A stretch of DNA of 64,000 nt. Source: Pigmentiphaga sp. NML030171. Lineage in GTDB: Bacteria > Pseudomonadota > Gammaproteobacteria > Burkholderiales > Burkholderiaceae_B. The stretch is taken from the NCBI RefSeq assembly GCF_002188635.1, contig NZ_NINX01000034.1:56490-120489 (forward strand), in the 5' to 3' direction. The notes beneath the pieces were generated by a model, which was not told the origin of the DNA, did no database searches, and worked only from the letters and a program-made list of their open reading frames with translations. Positions 34,856 through 43,430 of this stretch are shown in pieces (the stretch's first letter is position 1; each line of letters starts with the position of its first letter). Made by a program: the position numbers and the translations under genes.

Positions 34856-36019
34856 CTAGCGGGCCTTGACGGCCTCGATCTTGTCGAACTCGACGTTGTA
34901 GAGCTCGCCTCCGACCTTCTGGACTTTGCGGATGTAGATGTCTTGCACGATGTCGCGCGTGGCGGGGTCGATCGAGATCGGGCCGCGCGGGCTGTCGAGC
35001 TTGAGCCCTTTCATCGCGGCGATGAGCTTGTCGCCGTCGGTATCGCCGCCGGTTTTCTTGACCGCGGCGTAGATGACGGCCATGGCGTCATAGGCGCCCA
35101 CTCCGATGAAGTTGGGCCGCTTGCGTCCCTGATCCTGGACCGCCTTGACGAAGGCGCGGTTCAGGTCGGAGTCGTGCGCGGCCGAGTAGTGGTGGGCGGT
35201 GACGGTATCCAGCGCGACGTCGCCGATGGCCGGCAGCGAGTCGTCGTCGACCAGGTCGCCCGTGCCGATCAGGCGAATGCCCGCTTGCTTGAAACCGCGT
35301 TCGTTGTACGCCTTCATGAAGGCGATGGCGGCTTCGCTGCCCGGCACGAACACGAAGATGGCGTCGGCGCGCGCGTCGCGGGCCCGTTGCAGGAAGGGCG
35401 CGAATTCCATGCTGCTGACGGGCATGCGTATTTCGCCCGCCATCTGGCCGCCGGCGGCGGTGAACGCATCCTTGAAGGCCTGCGCGGCGTCGTGCCCGGG
35501 GCCGTAGTCGGACACCAGCGAGAATACGCGCTTGATGCCGTTCCTGGCCGCCCAGGTGGCCATGGGCGCCGACGTCTGTCCGAGCGTGAATGCGGTGCGC
35601 ACGATATAGGGGGATTTCTCGGTGACGATGGCCGTGGCCGCGAGCGCGATCATCGGCGTCTTGGCCACGGTGGCGATGGGCGCGGCGGCCAGCGCGTTGG
35701 GGGTGAAGTTGAAGCCCACCAGCGCGTCGACCTTGTCGCGGGTGACCAGTTCCTGCGCGTAGCGGCGCGCGTTCTCGGGCGAGATGCCGCCGGTGTCGCG
35801 CAGGATGAGCTCGACCTTGCGGCCAGCCACGGTGTCGCCGTTGAGCTTCATGTAGGCGCGCATCGCGCTTTCGATGGACTGCCCGGCGGAGGCATAGGTG
35901 CCGGAGAACTCGGTGACGACGCCGATCTTCAAGGGCTTGTCGGCGGCATGCGCAGGGCCGTGCGCGGCCGCGGCGGCCAGGGCGCATGATGCGAGGCAAG
36001 AGCGAAGACGCAGTTTCAT
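34856..36019 (-). CDS. HAAT-family periplasmic substrate-binding protein, LivK-like
   Basis: 387 residues: signal peptide ending GPAHAAD, then KIGVVTEFSGTYASAGQS, the first beta-strand and ligand loop of type-I binding proteins, FSLVSDYGPGHDAAQAF and GVGAYDAMAVIYAAV. Its position first in the Liv set and inside a ring-cleavage operon suggests it captures an aromatic substrate, not an amino acid. Ligand not predictable from sequence. Confidence 0.92.
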   Translation of the reverse strand: MKLRLRSCLASCALAAAAAHGPAHAADKPLKIGVVTEFSGTYASAGQSIESAMRAYMKLNGDTVAGRKVELILRDTGGISPENARRYAQELVTRDKVDALVGFNFTPNALAAAPIATVAKTPMIALAATAIVTEKSPYIVRTAFTLGQTSAPMATWAARNGIKRVFSLVSDYGPGHDAAQAFKDAFTAAGGQMAGEIRMPVSSMEFAPFLQRARDARADAIFVFVPGSEAAIAFMKAYNERGFKQAGIRLIGTGDLVDDDSLPAIGDVALDTVTAHHYSAAHDSDLNRAFVKAVQDQGRKRPNFIGVGAYDAMAVIYAAVKKTGGDTDGDKLIAAMKGLKLDSPRGPISIDPATRDIVQDIYIRKVQKVGGELYNVEFDKIEAVKAR

Positions 36020-36039
36020 GATTCGGGCTACTCCTTTAT

Positions 36040-36903
36040 TCAGGTGTGGGCGCGGGAAGCGGCGCCGCGGTTGCGAAGGCCGATCTGTTCGAACATCGCC
36101 GCCAGCAGCGGGCCGTCGGGCCGGTTGAGCTCGTCGATGATGGAAAAATGGTCATGGCCCGGCATGGGCATGAAGCGCGAGGGGTAGCCCGCGGCGGCCC
36201 ATGCCCGCGCATAGCCGGCGGACTGCTCGACGAATTCGGGCAACTCCTTTTCCCCCACGGCGCAGACCAGGGGACAGGCCACGCGAGGCAGGTGCAGGAG
36301 AGGGCTGTTGCGCGCGGCGCTTTCCGCATCCAGGCGCAACCACTCGTTCATCAGCGATCGGGCCATGGGCCGCATGTCGAAGATCCCGCTCACCGTCGTG
36401 ATGCCCTTGACGAGGTCGGCCGGCAGGCCGTGTGCCGCCCAGTCGGTGGCCGCCGCCATGCCGGCCAGATGGCCGCCCGCGGAGTTGCCGCAAAGGAAGA
36501 TGCGGCCGGGATCGCCGCCGAAGGAGGCCGCGTGGCGATGGACCCAGGCCACGCCCTTGCGTACCGCCGCGACCATGTCGTCCACGCTCGCGGCGGGCGC
36601 CAGGGGATATTCCATGGAGACCCAGATGGCGCCCGCCGGCCCGAAGGTATCGGCGGGAAAGCCGCGGTCCGATTTGCTCGATCCCTTCCAGGCGCCGCCG
36701 TGCAGGTAGATCACCACGGGCGCGTGGGGAGCGTCCGCCAGATAGACGTCCAGCGTGTGCGCGGCTCCTTCGCCGTAGGCAAGGTCGAGCCGGGTCGGCC
36801 GTCGCTCGCGCGTGAGCCGGCTGGCTTCGGCGTAGCGCTGCAGGTGGGTGCGGAAATCGGGGACCGTGGCCTCGATGTCGTAGAGTGCGGGGCGTTCGTT
36901 CAT
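36040..36903 (-). CDS. Alpha/beta hydrolase, arylformamidase/esterase-like
   Basis: 287 residues. Oxyanion segment HGGAWKG, nucleophile GNSAGGHLAG, acid residue near VGEKELPEF, and histidine in PGHDHFS. It resembles the BD-FAE/arylformamidase-like group and is clearly similar to the second half of the fusion protein at 40230-41765 (same motif order and C-terminal MLQL/P-H-H-x-I block). In the fusion the acid residue is Asp, here Glu. The ATG overlaps the stop of the upstream gene. Confidence 0.85.
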   Translation of the reverse strand: MNERPALYDIEATVPDFRTHLQRYAEASRLTRERRPTRLDLAYGEGAAHTLDVYLADAPHAPVVIYLHGGAWKGSSKSDRGFPADTFGPAGAIWVSMEYPLAPAASVDDMVAAVRKGVAWVHRHAASFGGDPGRIFLCGNSAGGHLAGMAAATDWAAHGLPADLVKGITTVSGIFDMRPMARSLMNEWLRLDAESAARNSPLLHLPRVACPLVCAVGEKELPEFVEQSAGYARAWAAAGYPSRFMPMPGHDHFSIIDELNRPDGPLLAAMFEQIGLRNRGAASRAHT

Positions 36904-37892
36904 GCGGATCTCGTGGTGACGCGGTTCGAAGAAAAATTCGCGGGGGCGAGCCAATCGCCGGGGCTGTGCAGCCGGGCGGACAAGCCCTGCTGGAAGTGGT
37001 AGCGCGCGAAGGCCTGCAGCACCTCCCGGTTGGCATCCAGGCCGTACGGCCAGTAGTCCTCGCCCATCAGGTCCACCGTGCGCTGGTATTCCGCCACGAC
37101 CCAGGGCAGGGTGGCGGCCAGCTGGCAGACGTCCCGGAGGTCCTGGAGCGCCATGCGCCGGGCGGCCTCGAAGCCTTGGCAGATCGCCTGGGCCAGCCAG
37201 GGATGGCGCTCGTGCAGGTCGCGCCGCAGTCCCAGCACATGCATGATGGGAAAGAAGCCGGTGCGCCGGTAGTAGTCCTGCTCGACCCGTTGATGATCGG
37301 GGAACAACCGGGCCACGTCGTCCTGCCCGGGGCCGAAGCAGGACGGCACTTTGGCGCCGACGACCGCGTCGATCTCTCCACGGGCCAGCATGCCGGACAA
37401 GTCCTGGTCCGGCACGGCCAGGATGGAGACGCCCGGGACGGTGGTGGCGGTGGCCGGCCCCGGTTCGCCCGCTTCCATGGCGGCCTCCATCCACTGCATT
37501 TCGTGGGGCTGGACGCCGTGGTCGTGGGCCAGGAAAGCCCGGATCCAGACGTTGGCCGTCGTCTTGTAGTCCGGCGTTCCGATGGTCCTGCCGCGCAGGT
37601 CGGCCGGCGAGCGGATGCCGCGGCCCGCATGGACATAGATGCCGCTGTGGCGAAAGGCCCGCGAGGGAAAGACCGGCAGCGCGACATAGGTCGGCTTCCC
37701 GGCATCCAGCGAGCGCAGGTAGCCGCTCAAGGACAGCTCGGTCAGGTCGAACTCGGCCGCCTTCGCGCGCGCGAAGGCGGCCTCGGGGTGCAGCGTCGTC
37801 GCCCGCAGTTCGACGCCTTCGATGGCGACCCGCCCGTCGATCAGCGGCCGCGTTCGGTCATAGGCGGCGCAGGCAAGCGTCAGCGTCAGCAT
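36900..37892 (-). CDS. 4,5-dihydroxyphthalate decarboxylase-like / substrate-binding-fold protein
   Basis: 330 residues without a clear signal peptide. The start LTLACAAYDRTRPLIDGRV and DLTELSLSGYLRSL match proteins named 4,5-dihydroxyphthalate decarboxylase (Pht5), which have a periplasmic-binding-protein fold. Real Pht5 makes protocatechuate, a direct LigAB substrate, so operon context supports a decarboxylase; a pure binding role cannot be excluded. Four-base overlap with the hydrolase downstream. Confidence 0.72.
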   Translation of the reverse strand: MLTLTLACAAYDRTRPLIDGRVAIEGVELRATTLHPEAAFARAKAAEFDLTELSLSGYLRSLDAGKPTYVALPVFPSRAFRHSGIYVHAGRGIRSPADLRGRTIGTPDYKTTANVWIRAFLAHDHGVQPHEMQWMEAAMEAGEPGPATATTVPGVSILAVPDQDLSGMLARGEIDAVVGAKVPSCFGPGQDDVARLFPDHQRVEQDYYRRTGFFPIMHVLGLRRDLHERHPWLAQAICQGFEAARRMALQDLRDVCQLAATLPWVVAEYQRTVDLMGEDYWPYGLDANREVLQAFARYHFQQGLSARLHSPGDWLAPANFSSNRVTTRSA

Positions 37893-37911
37893 GGTCTGAG
37901 CCTGCCCAGGA

Positions 37912-38895
37912 TCATTTCGCGATCCCCGCGTCGGCGATCACTTTCTTCCACCGGGTCGCCTCGGCGTCGATCAGCGACGAGAACTGCGCGCGGCTGGTAT
38001 TGCCGGTCAGCATGCCCATCTCCGCATAGCGCTTGCGCACCTCCGGGTCGGCCAGCGCCTGCCGGACGGCCGCGTTGAGCTTGTCCAGCACGGCGGGATC
38101 CGTGCCCTTGGGCGCGGCCAGCCCTATCCAGCTGCCCGTCTGCAGGGCGCCGAAGCCCGCTTCCGCGGTGGTCGGCACGTTGGGCAGGATGTCGAGCCGT
38201 TCGCTGGCCGCGACCGCGATGGGCTGGATCGTGCCGGCCTTGAGCGGGCCCGCGATGGGGCCGGCGGTGTAGAAGGCGACGTTGACATCGTTGCGCAGCA
38301 GGGCGAGCACGACGGGGGGCGAGCCATTGAACGGGACATGGGTCATCGAGACGTTGGCCAGGTTCGCGAAGAACTCGGCTGCGAGATGGGGCGGGGTGCC
38401 GATGCCCGGCGAGCCGAAGTTCACCTTGCCCGGCCGCTCCTTCGCGTAGGCGGCCAGTTCGCGCAGGCTGCGGGCCGGCACGGCGGGATTGACGACGACG
38501 ATCGTGGGCGCGTTGCTGATCAGCGCGATGGGATCGAACGCCGTCAGCGGATCGAAGGTCATGTCGCGGTAGAGATACTGGTTCGTCGCGAAATTGTTCA
38601 CGGCACCCAGCAGCAGCGTATAGCCGTCCGGGGCGGCGCGCGCCACGTCCGCGGCGCCCAGGTTGCCGGAGGCGCCGGGCTTGTTCTCGATGACGAGCGG
38701 CTGCCCGAGCTGCTTTTCCATCAGCGGCGCGATCAGGCGGAAGCTGACGTCTCCCAGCCCACCTGCCCCGTAGGGATTCACGATGCGTATGGGCCGGGAC
38801 GGATAGGCATTGTTTTGCGCCCAGGCCGCGCCATGGGCGGCCAGGGGCAGCAGCACGAGGGAATATCGGGCAAGGCGATGGTGGAACGGCTTCAT
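37912..38895 (-). CDS. Bug family substrate-binding protein
   Basis: 327 residues: signal peptide (cleavage near AWAQN), YPSRPIRIVNPYGAGG, VIENKPGASGNLG and NFGSPGIGTPPHL. Third Bug protein in the window, again without TctA/TctB. It sits in the same operon as a complete Liv-type importer, so the operon codes for two different periplasmic binding proteins, one with no visible membrane partner. Confidence 0.92.
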   Translation of the reverse strand: MKPFHHRLARYSLVLLPLAAHGAAWAQNNAYPSRPIRIVNPYGAGGLGDVSFRLIAPLMEKQLGQPLVIENKPGASGNLGAADVARAAPDGYTLLLGAVNNFATNQYLYRDMTFDPLTAFDPIALISNAPTIVVVNPAVPARSLRELAAYAKERPGKVNFGSPGIGTPPHLAAEFFANLANVSMTHVPFNGSPPVVLALLRNDVNVAFYTAGPIAGPLKAGTIQPIAVAASERLDILPNVPTTAEAGFGALQTGSWIGLAAPKGTDPAVLDKLNAAVRQALADPEVRKRYAEMGMLTGNTSRAQFSSLIDAEATRWKKVIADAGIAK

Positions 38896-38985
38896 GGAAT
38901 CTCTCCTGGAGTGACGTTTCTCCTTACCGGTGGGCGCGCCGCAGGCCGGATGCCTGGCGGCGCGCCGCGCCTTTCGCTCCGTGTA

Positions 38986-40143
38986 TCAGGGCTCCCCGTA
39001 GAAGTTGGCGGCGTTGTCGTACAGGAACTTGCGCTTCTGCTCCTTGGTGAGGTCCTGGCGCTCGATGATCTCCATCGCGGCGTTGTCCCGCCCTTCGCCA
39101 TGGGGGAAATCCGAGGAATAGAGAAGCTGGCCATCGCCCAGCAGCTTGAGCTCGTGCGCCAGCATGGCGTCGCTGGATTCGGGGCCGAGGTAGATGCGGC
39201 CCGACTTGACCAGGTCGTCCACTTCGCTCTTGGGCAGCATGCTGGGGTCGGCCATCCGGCCCTTGTTGACCTCGGCGTACTGCTTCATGCGCCCCACCGA
39301 ATAGAAGATCCATTCGCCGCCGAACTCCAGGAACGCGACCTTCAGGCTGGGATACTTGTCCAGCATGCCGTGGCCGGCCATGGCCATGAAGGCCAGTTGC
39401 GCGGGCATGGCCTTGCCGATCATGTTGGCGTCCTGGATCGACTCGCACAGCTGGGCCAGCGGCGGGAAGCTCATGGCCATGTGCACGCACAGGGGCAGCT
39501 CGGTGCGCGAGAACTCGTTCCAGATCGGCTCGAAGCTCGGGTGCGACAGCATGCGGTCGCCCACGGTCCCGAACACCACGGCGGCGGCCGCGCCCATGGC
39601 GACCATTTCTTTCATGGCCAGCCGGGCCTGCTCGGCGTCCCGCATGGGCAGCAGGCCGACCCAGCGCAGACGCTTGGCCGCGTCGCGGCAGCGCGTGCCG
39701 ATGTAGCGGTTGTAGGCCCGGAAGAGTTCGCCTTCCAGCGTCGCGTCCGCGGCGATGGTGGCGTATATCGTGCTGGGGAACAGGACCTGGACGTCGATGC
39801 CCAGTTTGTCCATCGCGGTGAGCCGGTCGGCGACGTCGCCCAGCGTGACACAGCCGACGGGCAGGGAGAAGGCGGTGAAGTCGCCGGCCCGGGCGCGGTT
39901 GGCGCCGTATTCCTCCAGCACCATGCCGGGAGTGTTGGCGGCGTGGGTGCCGGGTCCGAACGGGTGCGGCTCGATGCGGCCGTCCACCAGCCATGCCGTG
40001 CCCCAGTTGCCGAGCTCGTGGCCGTCGCCGAACTTGACTGGCCGCGGACGCCGCAGCCAGTACTGTTTGGGAAGGGTTTCCCACATTTCCGGGGTCATTA
40101 GAACGTGGGCATCTGCATCATAAATCTTGAATCCTTCAAGCAT
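38986..40143 (-). CDS. Amidohydrolase-2 family protein (ACMSD / decarboxylase-like)
   Basis: 385 residues. IYDADAHVLMTPEMWE is the N-terminal metal site in the D-x-H form seen in ring decarboxylases of this family (H13). SSDFPHGEG near the C-terminus supplies the catalytic Asp, and LEFGGEW a mid-domain site. Relatives decarboxylate hydroxybenzoates, 5-carboxyvanillate or aminocarboxymuconate semialdehyde. ATG 40143 follows AAGGACTG. Its place before the Pht5-like and LigAB genes fits a ring or semialdehyde decarboxylation. Confidence 0.82.
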   Translation of the reverse strand: MLEGFKIYDADAHVLMTPEMWETLPKQYWLRRPRPVKFGDGHELGNWGTAWLVDGRIEPHPFGPGTHAANTPGMVLEEYGANRARAGDFTAFSLPVGCVTLGDVADRLTAMDKLGIDVQVLFPSTIYATIAADATLEGELFRAYNRYIGTRCRDAAKRLRWVGLLPMRDAEQARLAMKEMVAMGAAAAVVFGTVGDRMLSHPSFEPIWNEFSRTELPLCVHMAMSFPPLAQLCESIQDANMIGKAMPAQLAFMAMAGHGMLDKYPSLKVAFLEFGGEWIFYSVGRMKQYAEVNKGRMADPSMLPKSEVDDLVKSGRIYLGPESSDAMLAHELKLLGDGQLLYSSDFPHGEGRDNAAMEIIERQDLTKEQKRKFLYDNAANFYGEP

Positions 40144-40229
40144 GTTCAGTCCTTTCACGTAATGATGGGGAAAGCAGCAGGGCTACTGGGTCAGTGGGTG
40201 GGCAAGTTCCTCCTTCGCGGTGGCGGCAT

Positions 40230-41765
40230 TCAACCCGACAGGCCCATCAGCCGCAGCGCGGCCTGGGAAAGGGCGGAGTCGGGGGCGTTCAGGTGGGTCA
40301 CGATTTCGTAGTGATTCGTGGCGGGCAACTGCATCAATTCCACCTGCCTGTCCTGTTCCTGCGCGGCGCGGACGAAGTCGCGCGCCTGCCGCTGGAATTC
40401 GGGACTTTCGCGGTCGCCGATCGCGACGACCGCCGGGCAGTTCAGGCGGGACAGGTGCCGGATCGGGCTGTAGCGCTCGATCTCGTCCGGCTGGAGTTTG
40501 ACGTAGCCGCTGCGGGCGCTGAGCATCACGGGATGCAGGTCGTACATGCCGCTGATCAGCAGCGCGCTCTTGACCAGGTCGGCGGGCAGGTGCAGGGATT
40601 CCCAGTCGGTGGTGGCCAGGACCGCGGCCATGTGCGCGCCGGACGAGTGGCCCGACAGGTGGATGCGGTCCGGGTCGCCGCCGAAGCGGGCGGCCTTGGC
40701 CCGGACCCAGGCCAGCGCGCGGCGGGTCTGGGCGATCATCTCGGGCAGGCGCACCTCGGGTATCAGCGAAAAGTCCAGCACCACCAGCACGCCGCCCGCG
40801 GGAACCACGGTGCGGGCCAGGAAGGACTCGTCGTCCTTGCTCAGATTGCGCCAGCCGCCGCCGTGCACATGGACGTGGATGGGCGCGCCTTGCCGCTGCG
40901 CCGGAAAGATGTCCAGGGTCTCGTGGGGGCCCGGGCCATAGGGAACGTGCCGGTGGTGCGGATATTCCTCGCGGGCGCCGGCGCTGGCCTGCGCGTACCA
41001 GGCCAGCATGGCGTCCCGGTTGTCGGCCCAGGCGCGCTGGTCATAGGCGCGATCCAGTTCTTCCTGCGTGTAGTCCAGGTAGACGCGCGCGGACGGCGTC
41101 TTCCAATGCGGCGTGAGGTCGTCCAGCCGGGTCACGTCGCCCAGCAGGAAACGGACGTTGTTCAGCGTGGCATCGTGCGCGGGCTGCGTGTGCGAGGCCA
41201 CGCAGTCCTCGGGCACGACGCAATGGAACCCCAGGGCGTTCGCGTGCCGCAGCGTGGCTTCGACGCAGATGTTGGTCTGGACGCCCGCGAAGACCAGGGT
41301 GCGGATGCCGCGGGCGCGCAGCTCGTGTTCGAGCGTGGTGCCGACGAAGCCGTCGTAGCTGTGTTTTTCCAGTACCGGTTCGCCGGACAGGGGTTGGACG
41401 CCGTACCAGTCGTAGCCCCAGGTGTCGCGGTCGCAGCAGACTTCGGTGATGCCTTGCTCGGTCAGCTTGGTGCGCATGGATGCGGGCAGCAGATCAGGCC
41501 GGTAGCAGGCGCGCAGCCAGAAGACCGGGACGCCGCGTTCCCGGGCGGTGTCGACCAGCGACCGGAGCCGGGGCACGATGGCCCCGCAGGCGGCGATGTC
41601 CTTGCCGATGACTCGCTCGACGTAGCCGCCGGGGGCGCAGAAGTCGTTCTGCATATCGATCACGAGCAGCGCGGTGTGGGAAACGTCCACCCGGGCCGCC
41701 AGGGAAAGGAGGGGCTGCGCATCCGATAAATCGCGATAGGCGTCGGCTTTCAATTCCTTCTCCAT
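40230..41765 (-). CDS. Fusion: isochorismatase-family amidase + alpha/beta hydrolase
   Basis: 511 residues. Residues 25-215 are a cysteine hydrolase (isochorismatase/RutB-like): D37 in VIDMQNDF, K134 in EKHSYDGF, C167 in QTNICVEAT form the expected triad. Residues 230-511 are an arylformamidase-like alpha/beta hydrolase: HGGGW (301-305), nucleophile S374 in SGHSSGAH, D451 and H485. Both active sites look intact. There is no frameshift and no internal ribosome site near the junction, so one polypeptide is likely. The first gene of the operon; ATG 41765 overlaps a TAATCGATGA near-copy of the operator at 41809. Confidence 0.88.
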   Translation of the reverse strand: MEKELKADAYRDLSDAQPLLSLAARVDVSHTALLVIDMQNDFCAPGGYVERVIGKDIAACGAIVPRLRSLVDTARERGVPVFWLRACYRPDLLPASMRTKLTEQGITEVCCDRDTWGYDWYGVQPLSGEPVLEKHSYDGFVGTTLEHELRARGIRTLVFAGVQTNICVEATLRHANALGFHCVVPEDCVASHTQPAHDATLNNVRFLLGDVTRLDDLTPHWKTPSARVYLDYTQEELDRAYDQRAWADNRDAMLAWYAQASAGAREEYPHHRHVPYGPGPHETLDIFPAQRQGAPIHVHVHGGGWRNLSKDDESFLARTVVPAGGVLVVLDFSLIPEVRLPEMIAQTRRALAWVRAKAARFGGDPDRIHLSGHSSGAHMAAVLATTDWESLHLPADLVKSALLISGMYDLHPVMLSARSGYVKLQPDEIERYSPIRHLSRLNCPAVVAIGDRESPEFQRQARDFVRAAQEQDRQVELMQLPATNHYEIVTHLNAPDSALSQAALRLMGLSG

Positions 41766-41808
41766 AATCGATGATTTTTTTATTTTCGATTTTTGAGTGA
41801 TTTTTAGG

Positions 41809-41822
41809 AATAATCGATTATT
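41809..41822. promoter_or_regulatory. Candidate GntR operator, perfect 14-bp palindrome
   Basis: AATAATCGATTATT is a perfect palindrome in a strongly AT-rich gap between the divergent fusion gene (start 41765) and GntR gene (start 41858). A near-copy, TAATCGATGA (41765-41774), lies at the fusion start codon and TTTTCGATTTTT lies between. Repeated TCGAT cores suggest cooperative binding of the divergent regulator. Confidence 0.6.
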
Positions 41823-41857
41823 TGTCAATAGAAAGATGATTTGGGCCGCGTGTTACG

Positions 41858-42601
41858 ATGAATCAAAAGACGAGGGGCATGATGAAACTGGCATCGGTCT
41901 GGCCGGCTGGGCAGCCGGCTCCGAGCACGGGACAGAATTTCGCAAGCACGATTGCGACCCGGTTACGCAACGACATCGTTTCCGGCAGGCGTCCTCCAGG
42001 TGCCAGGCTTTCCATCGAAGAACTCAAGGGGGACTTCGGCGTCAGCCTTTCCCCGCTGCGCGAGGCCCTGGCCAGGCTGGCCACCGAGGGCTTCGTGGTC
42101 AACGAAGACAAGAAAGGGTTCAAGGTCGCGCCGGTGTCGCGCGAGAACCTGCTCGAGGTCGCGAAGCTGCAGTCCACGCTCGAACCCATGGCCTTGCGCG
42201 AATCGATCCGGCACGGCAACCGGGACTGGGAGGACGGCATCGTCCTGACCCACCACCGGCTGTCGCGCTACGAGCGTCCCGAACAGAAGGACGGCGGGGG
42301 CGTCGACGAGTGGGAGGCGCATCACCGCGAATTCCACCTGGCGCTGCTGGCGGCCTGCCGCATGCCGCTGGCCCTGATGGTGTGCGATTCGCTCCAGCAT
42401 TTCAGCGCGCGCTACCGGCGCCTGTTCCTGGCGTACAAGCCCTTCGATCGCGACGTTGCCCAGGAGCACCGTTCGCTGGTGGACGCGACGCTGGACCGCA
42501 AGGAGGACCTGGCCGCGGAGATCCTGGCCGAGCACATCGAGCGAACAGCTCGAAACATCCTGGCGGCGCTGGATGCGGGCGGCGTGGCGGCGGCGAGTTG
42601 A
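41858..42601 (+). CDS. GntR/FCD-family transcriptional regulator
   Basis: 247 residues. The winged helix is IATRLRNDIVSGRRPPGARLSIEELKGDFGVSLSPLREALARL, interrupted by its turn, followed by the FCD domain with LQSTLEPMALRESIRHG, HHREFHLALLAAC and EHRSLVDATLDR. It is divergent from the 12-gene LigAB operon and is its likely repressor. The start is ambiguous: ATG 41858, 41879 or 41882; GAGGGGC lies before the latter two. Confidence 0.88.
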   Translation: MNQKTRGMMKLASVWPAGQPAPSTGQNFASTIATRLRNDIVSGRRPPGARLSIEELKGDFGVSLSPLREALARLATEGFVVNEDKKGFKVAPVSRENLLEVAKLQSTLEPMALRESIRHGNRDWEDGIVLTHHRLSRYERPEQKDGGGVDEWEAHHREFHLALLAACRMPLALMVCDSLQHFSARYRRLFLAYKPFDRDVAQEHRSLVDATLDRKEDLAAEILAEHIERTARNILAALDAGGVAAAS

Positions 42602-42708
42602 AGCGCTTTTCGAGGCGCGCTAGGATAGCTGCATGGCCATGCACGAGCCGATATATTTTCAGTTCCGCCCCATAAACAGAACCGGCGTGCGTGGCTCAGG
42701 AGGCCGTC

Positions 42709-43173
42709 ATGATCAAAGTCAGTGAAATCCTGCGCGTCAAGGGCGACGCGCTTTATACCGCCAGCCCCGATACCCCCGTCGCGCAGGTCGTCGATACGAT
42801 GGCCCTGCAGGACATCGGCTCGCTGGTCATCATGGAGTTCGGCGAACTGGTGGGCATGCTCACCTTCCGCGAAATCATCCGGCACCTGCAGGCCAACGGC
42901 GGCTCCCTGGGCACTACCACCATCCGGTCGATCATGGACGACGCGCCGGTCACGGTATCGCCCAACACCGAAGTCAACGAGGTGCGGCGCCTGATGCTCG
43001 ACAAGCACGCCCGCTACATCCCCGTCATGGACGGCCGCATGCTGCTGGGGGTGATCTCGTTCTACGACGTCGCCAAGGCCGTGCTCGAGGCCCAGGGCTT
43101 CGAGAACCGCATGCTCAAGGCCTACATCCGCGACTGGCCCGGCGAGCAGCGCGAGACCGAAGGAACGCTGTAG
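42709..43173 (+). CDS. CBS-domain protein
   Basis: 154 residues comprising two CBS domains: the first includes TPVAQVVDTMALQDIGSLVIME, the second MDDAPVTVSPNTEVNEVRRLMLDKHARYIPVMD with variable positions between. Tandem CBS pairs bind adenosine nucleotides and act as energy-sensing modules. There is no partner domain. Start 42709 follows CAGGAGGCC. Function unknown; monocistronic, followed by the large inverted repeat. Confidence 0.88.
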   Translation: MIKVSEILRVKGDALYTASPDTPVAQVVDTMALQDIGSLVIMEFGELVGMLTFREIIRHLQANGGSLGTTTIRSIMDDAPVTVSPNTEVNEVRRLMLDKHARYIPVMDGRMLLGVISFYDVAKAVLEAQGFENRMLKAYIRDWPGEQRETEGTL

Positions 43174-43179
43174 GGAAGA

Positions 43180-43430
43180 ATCCCCCCCTACGCGCTTACG
43201 CGCGCCCCCCAGAGGGCGAAACCGGCGGACTGGCGGAGCCAGATCCGCGGTTTCCTGGGTTTAGCGCTAGCTTCTTGGACTGGAGCACCGTTGCTACCGC
43301 TGGCAGCCAGCGAAGCACGGTTGCTGCAATCCAAGAAGCTAGCGCTAGACCCAGGATGTGGTGGATCCGGCTTTGCCGGTCCACCCGCATCGCCCCCTCG
43401 AGGGGGCCCGCGCAAGCGGGTAGGGGGTGG
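43180..43430. repeat. Large imperfect inverted repeat built from two copies of the dispersed element
   Basis: Left arm (from about 43182 to 43279) and right arm (about 43330 to 43428) are imperfectly complementary over nearly 100 bp. Both arms end in the matching sequences AGCGCTAGCTTCTTGGA and TCCAAGAAGCTAGCGCT. The centre holds CGCTGGCAGCCAGCG, itself a hairpin. The outer ends carry the TACGCGCTTACGCG palindromes of the family at 8012 and 59548. This fills the 336-bp gap 43174-43509, which holds no gene. Confidence 0.8.

Noticed and set aside
36900..37892. ABC periplasmic binding protein for the Liv importer
   Set aside because: It lacks a signal peptide, and the LivK-like protein at 34856 already fills that role; the Pht5-like annotation fits better, though with moderate confidence.
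43180..43430. CRISPR array or insertion sequence
   Set aside because: The repeats are two opposed arms, not regularly spaced direct repeats, and there is no transposase frame or target-site duplication.
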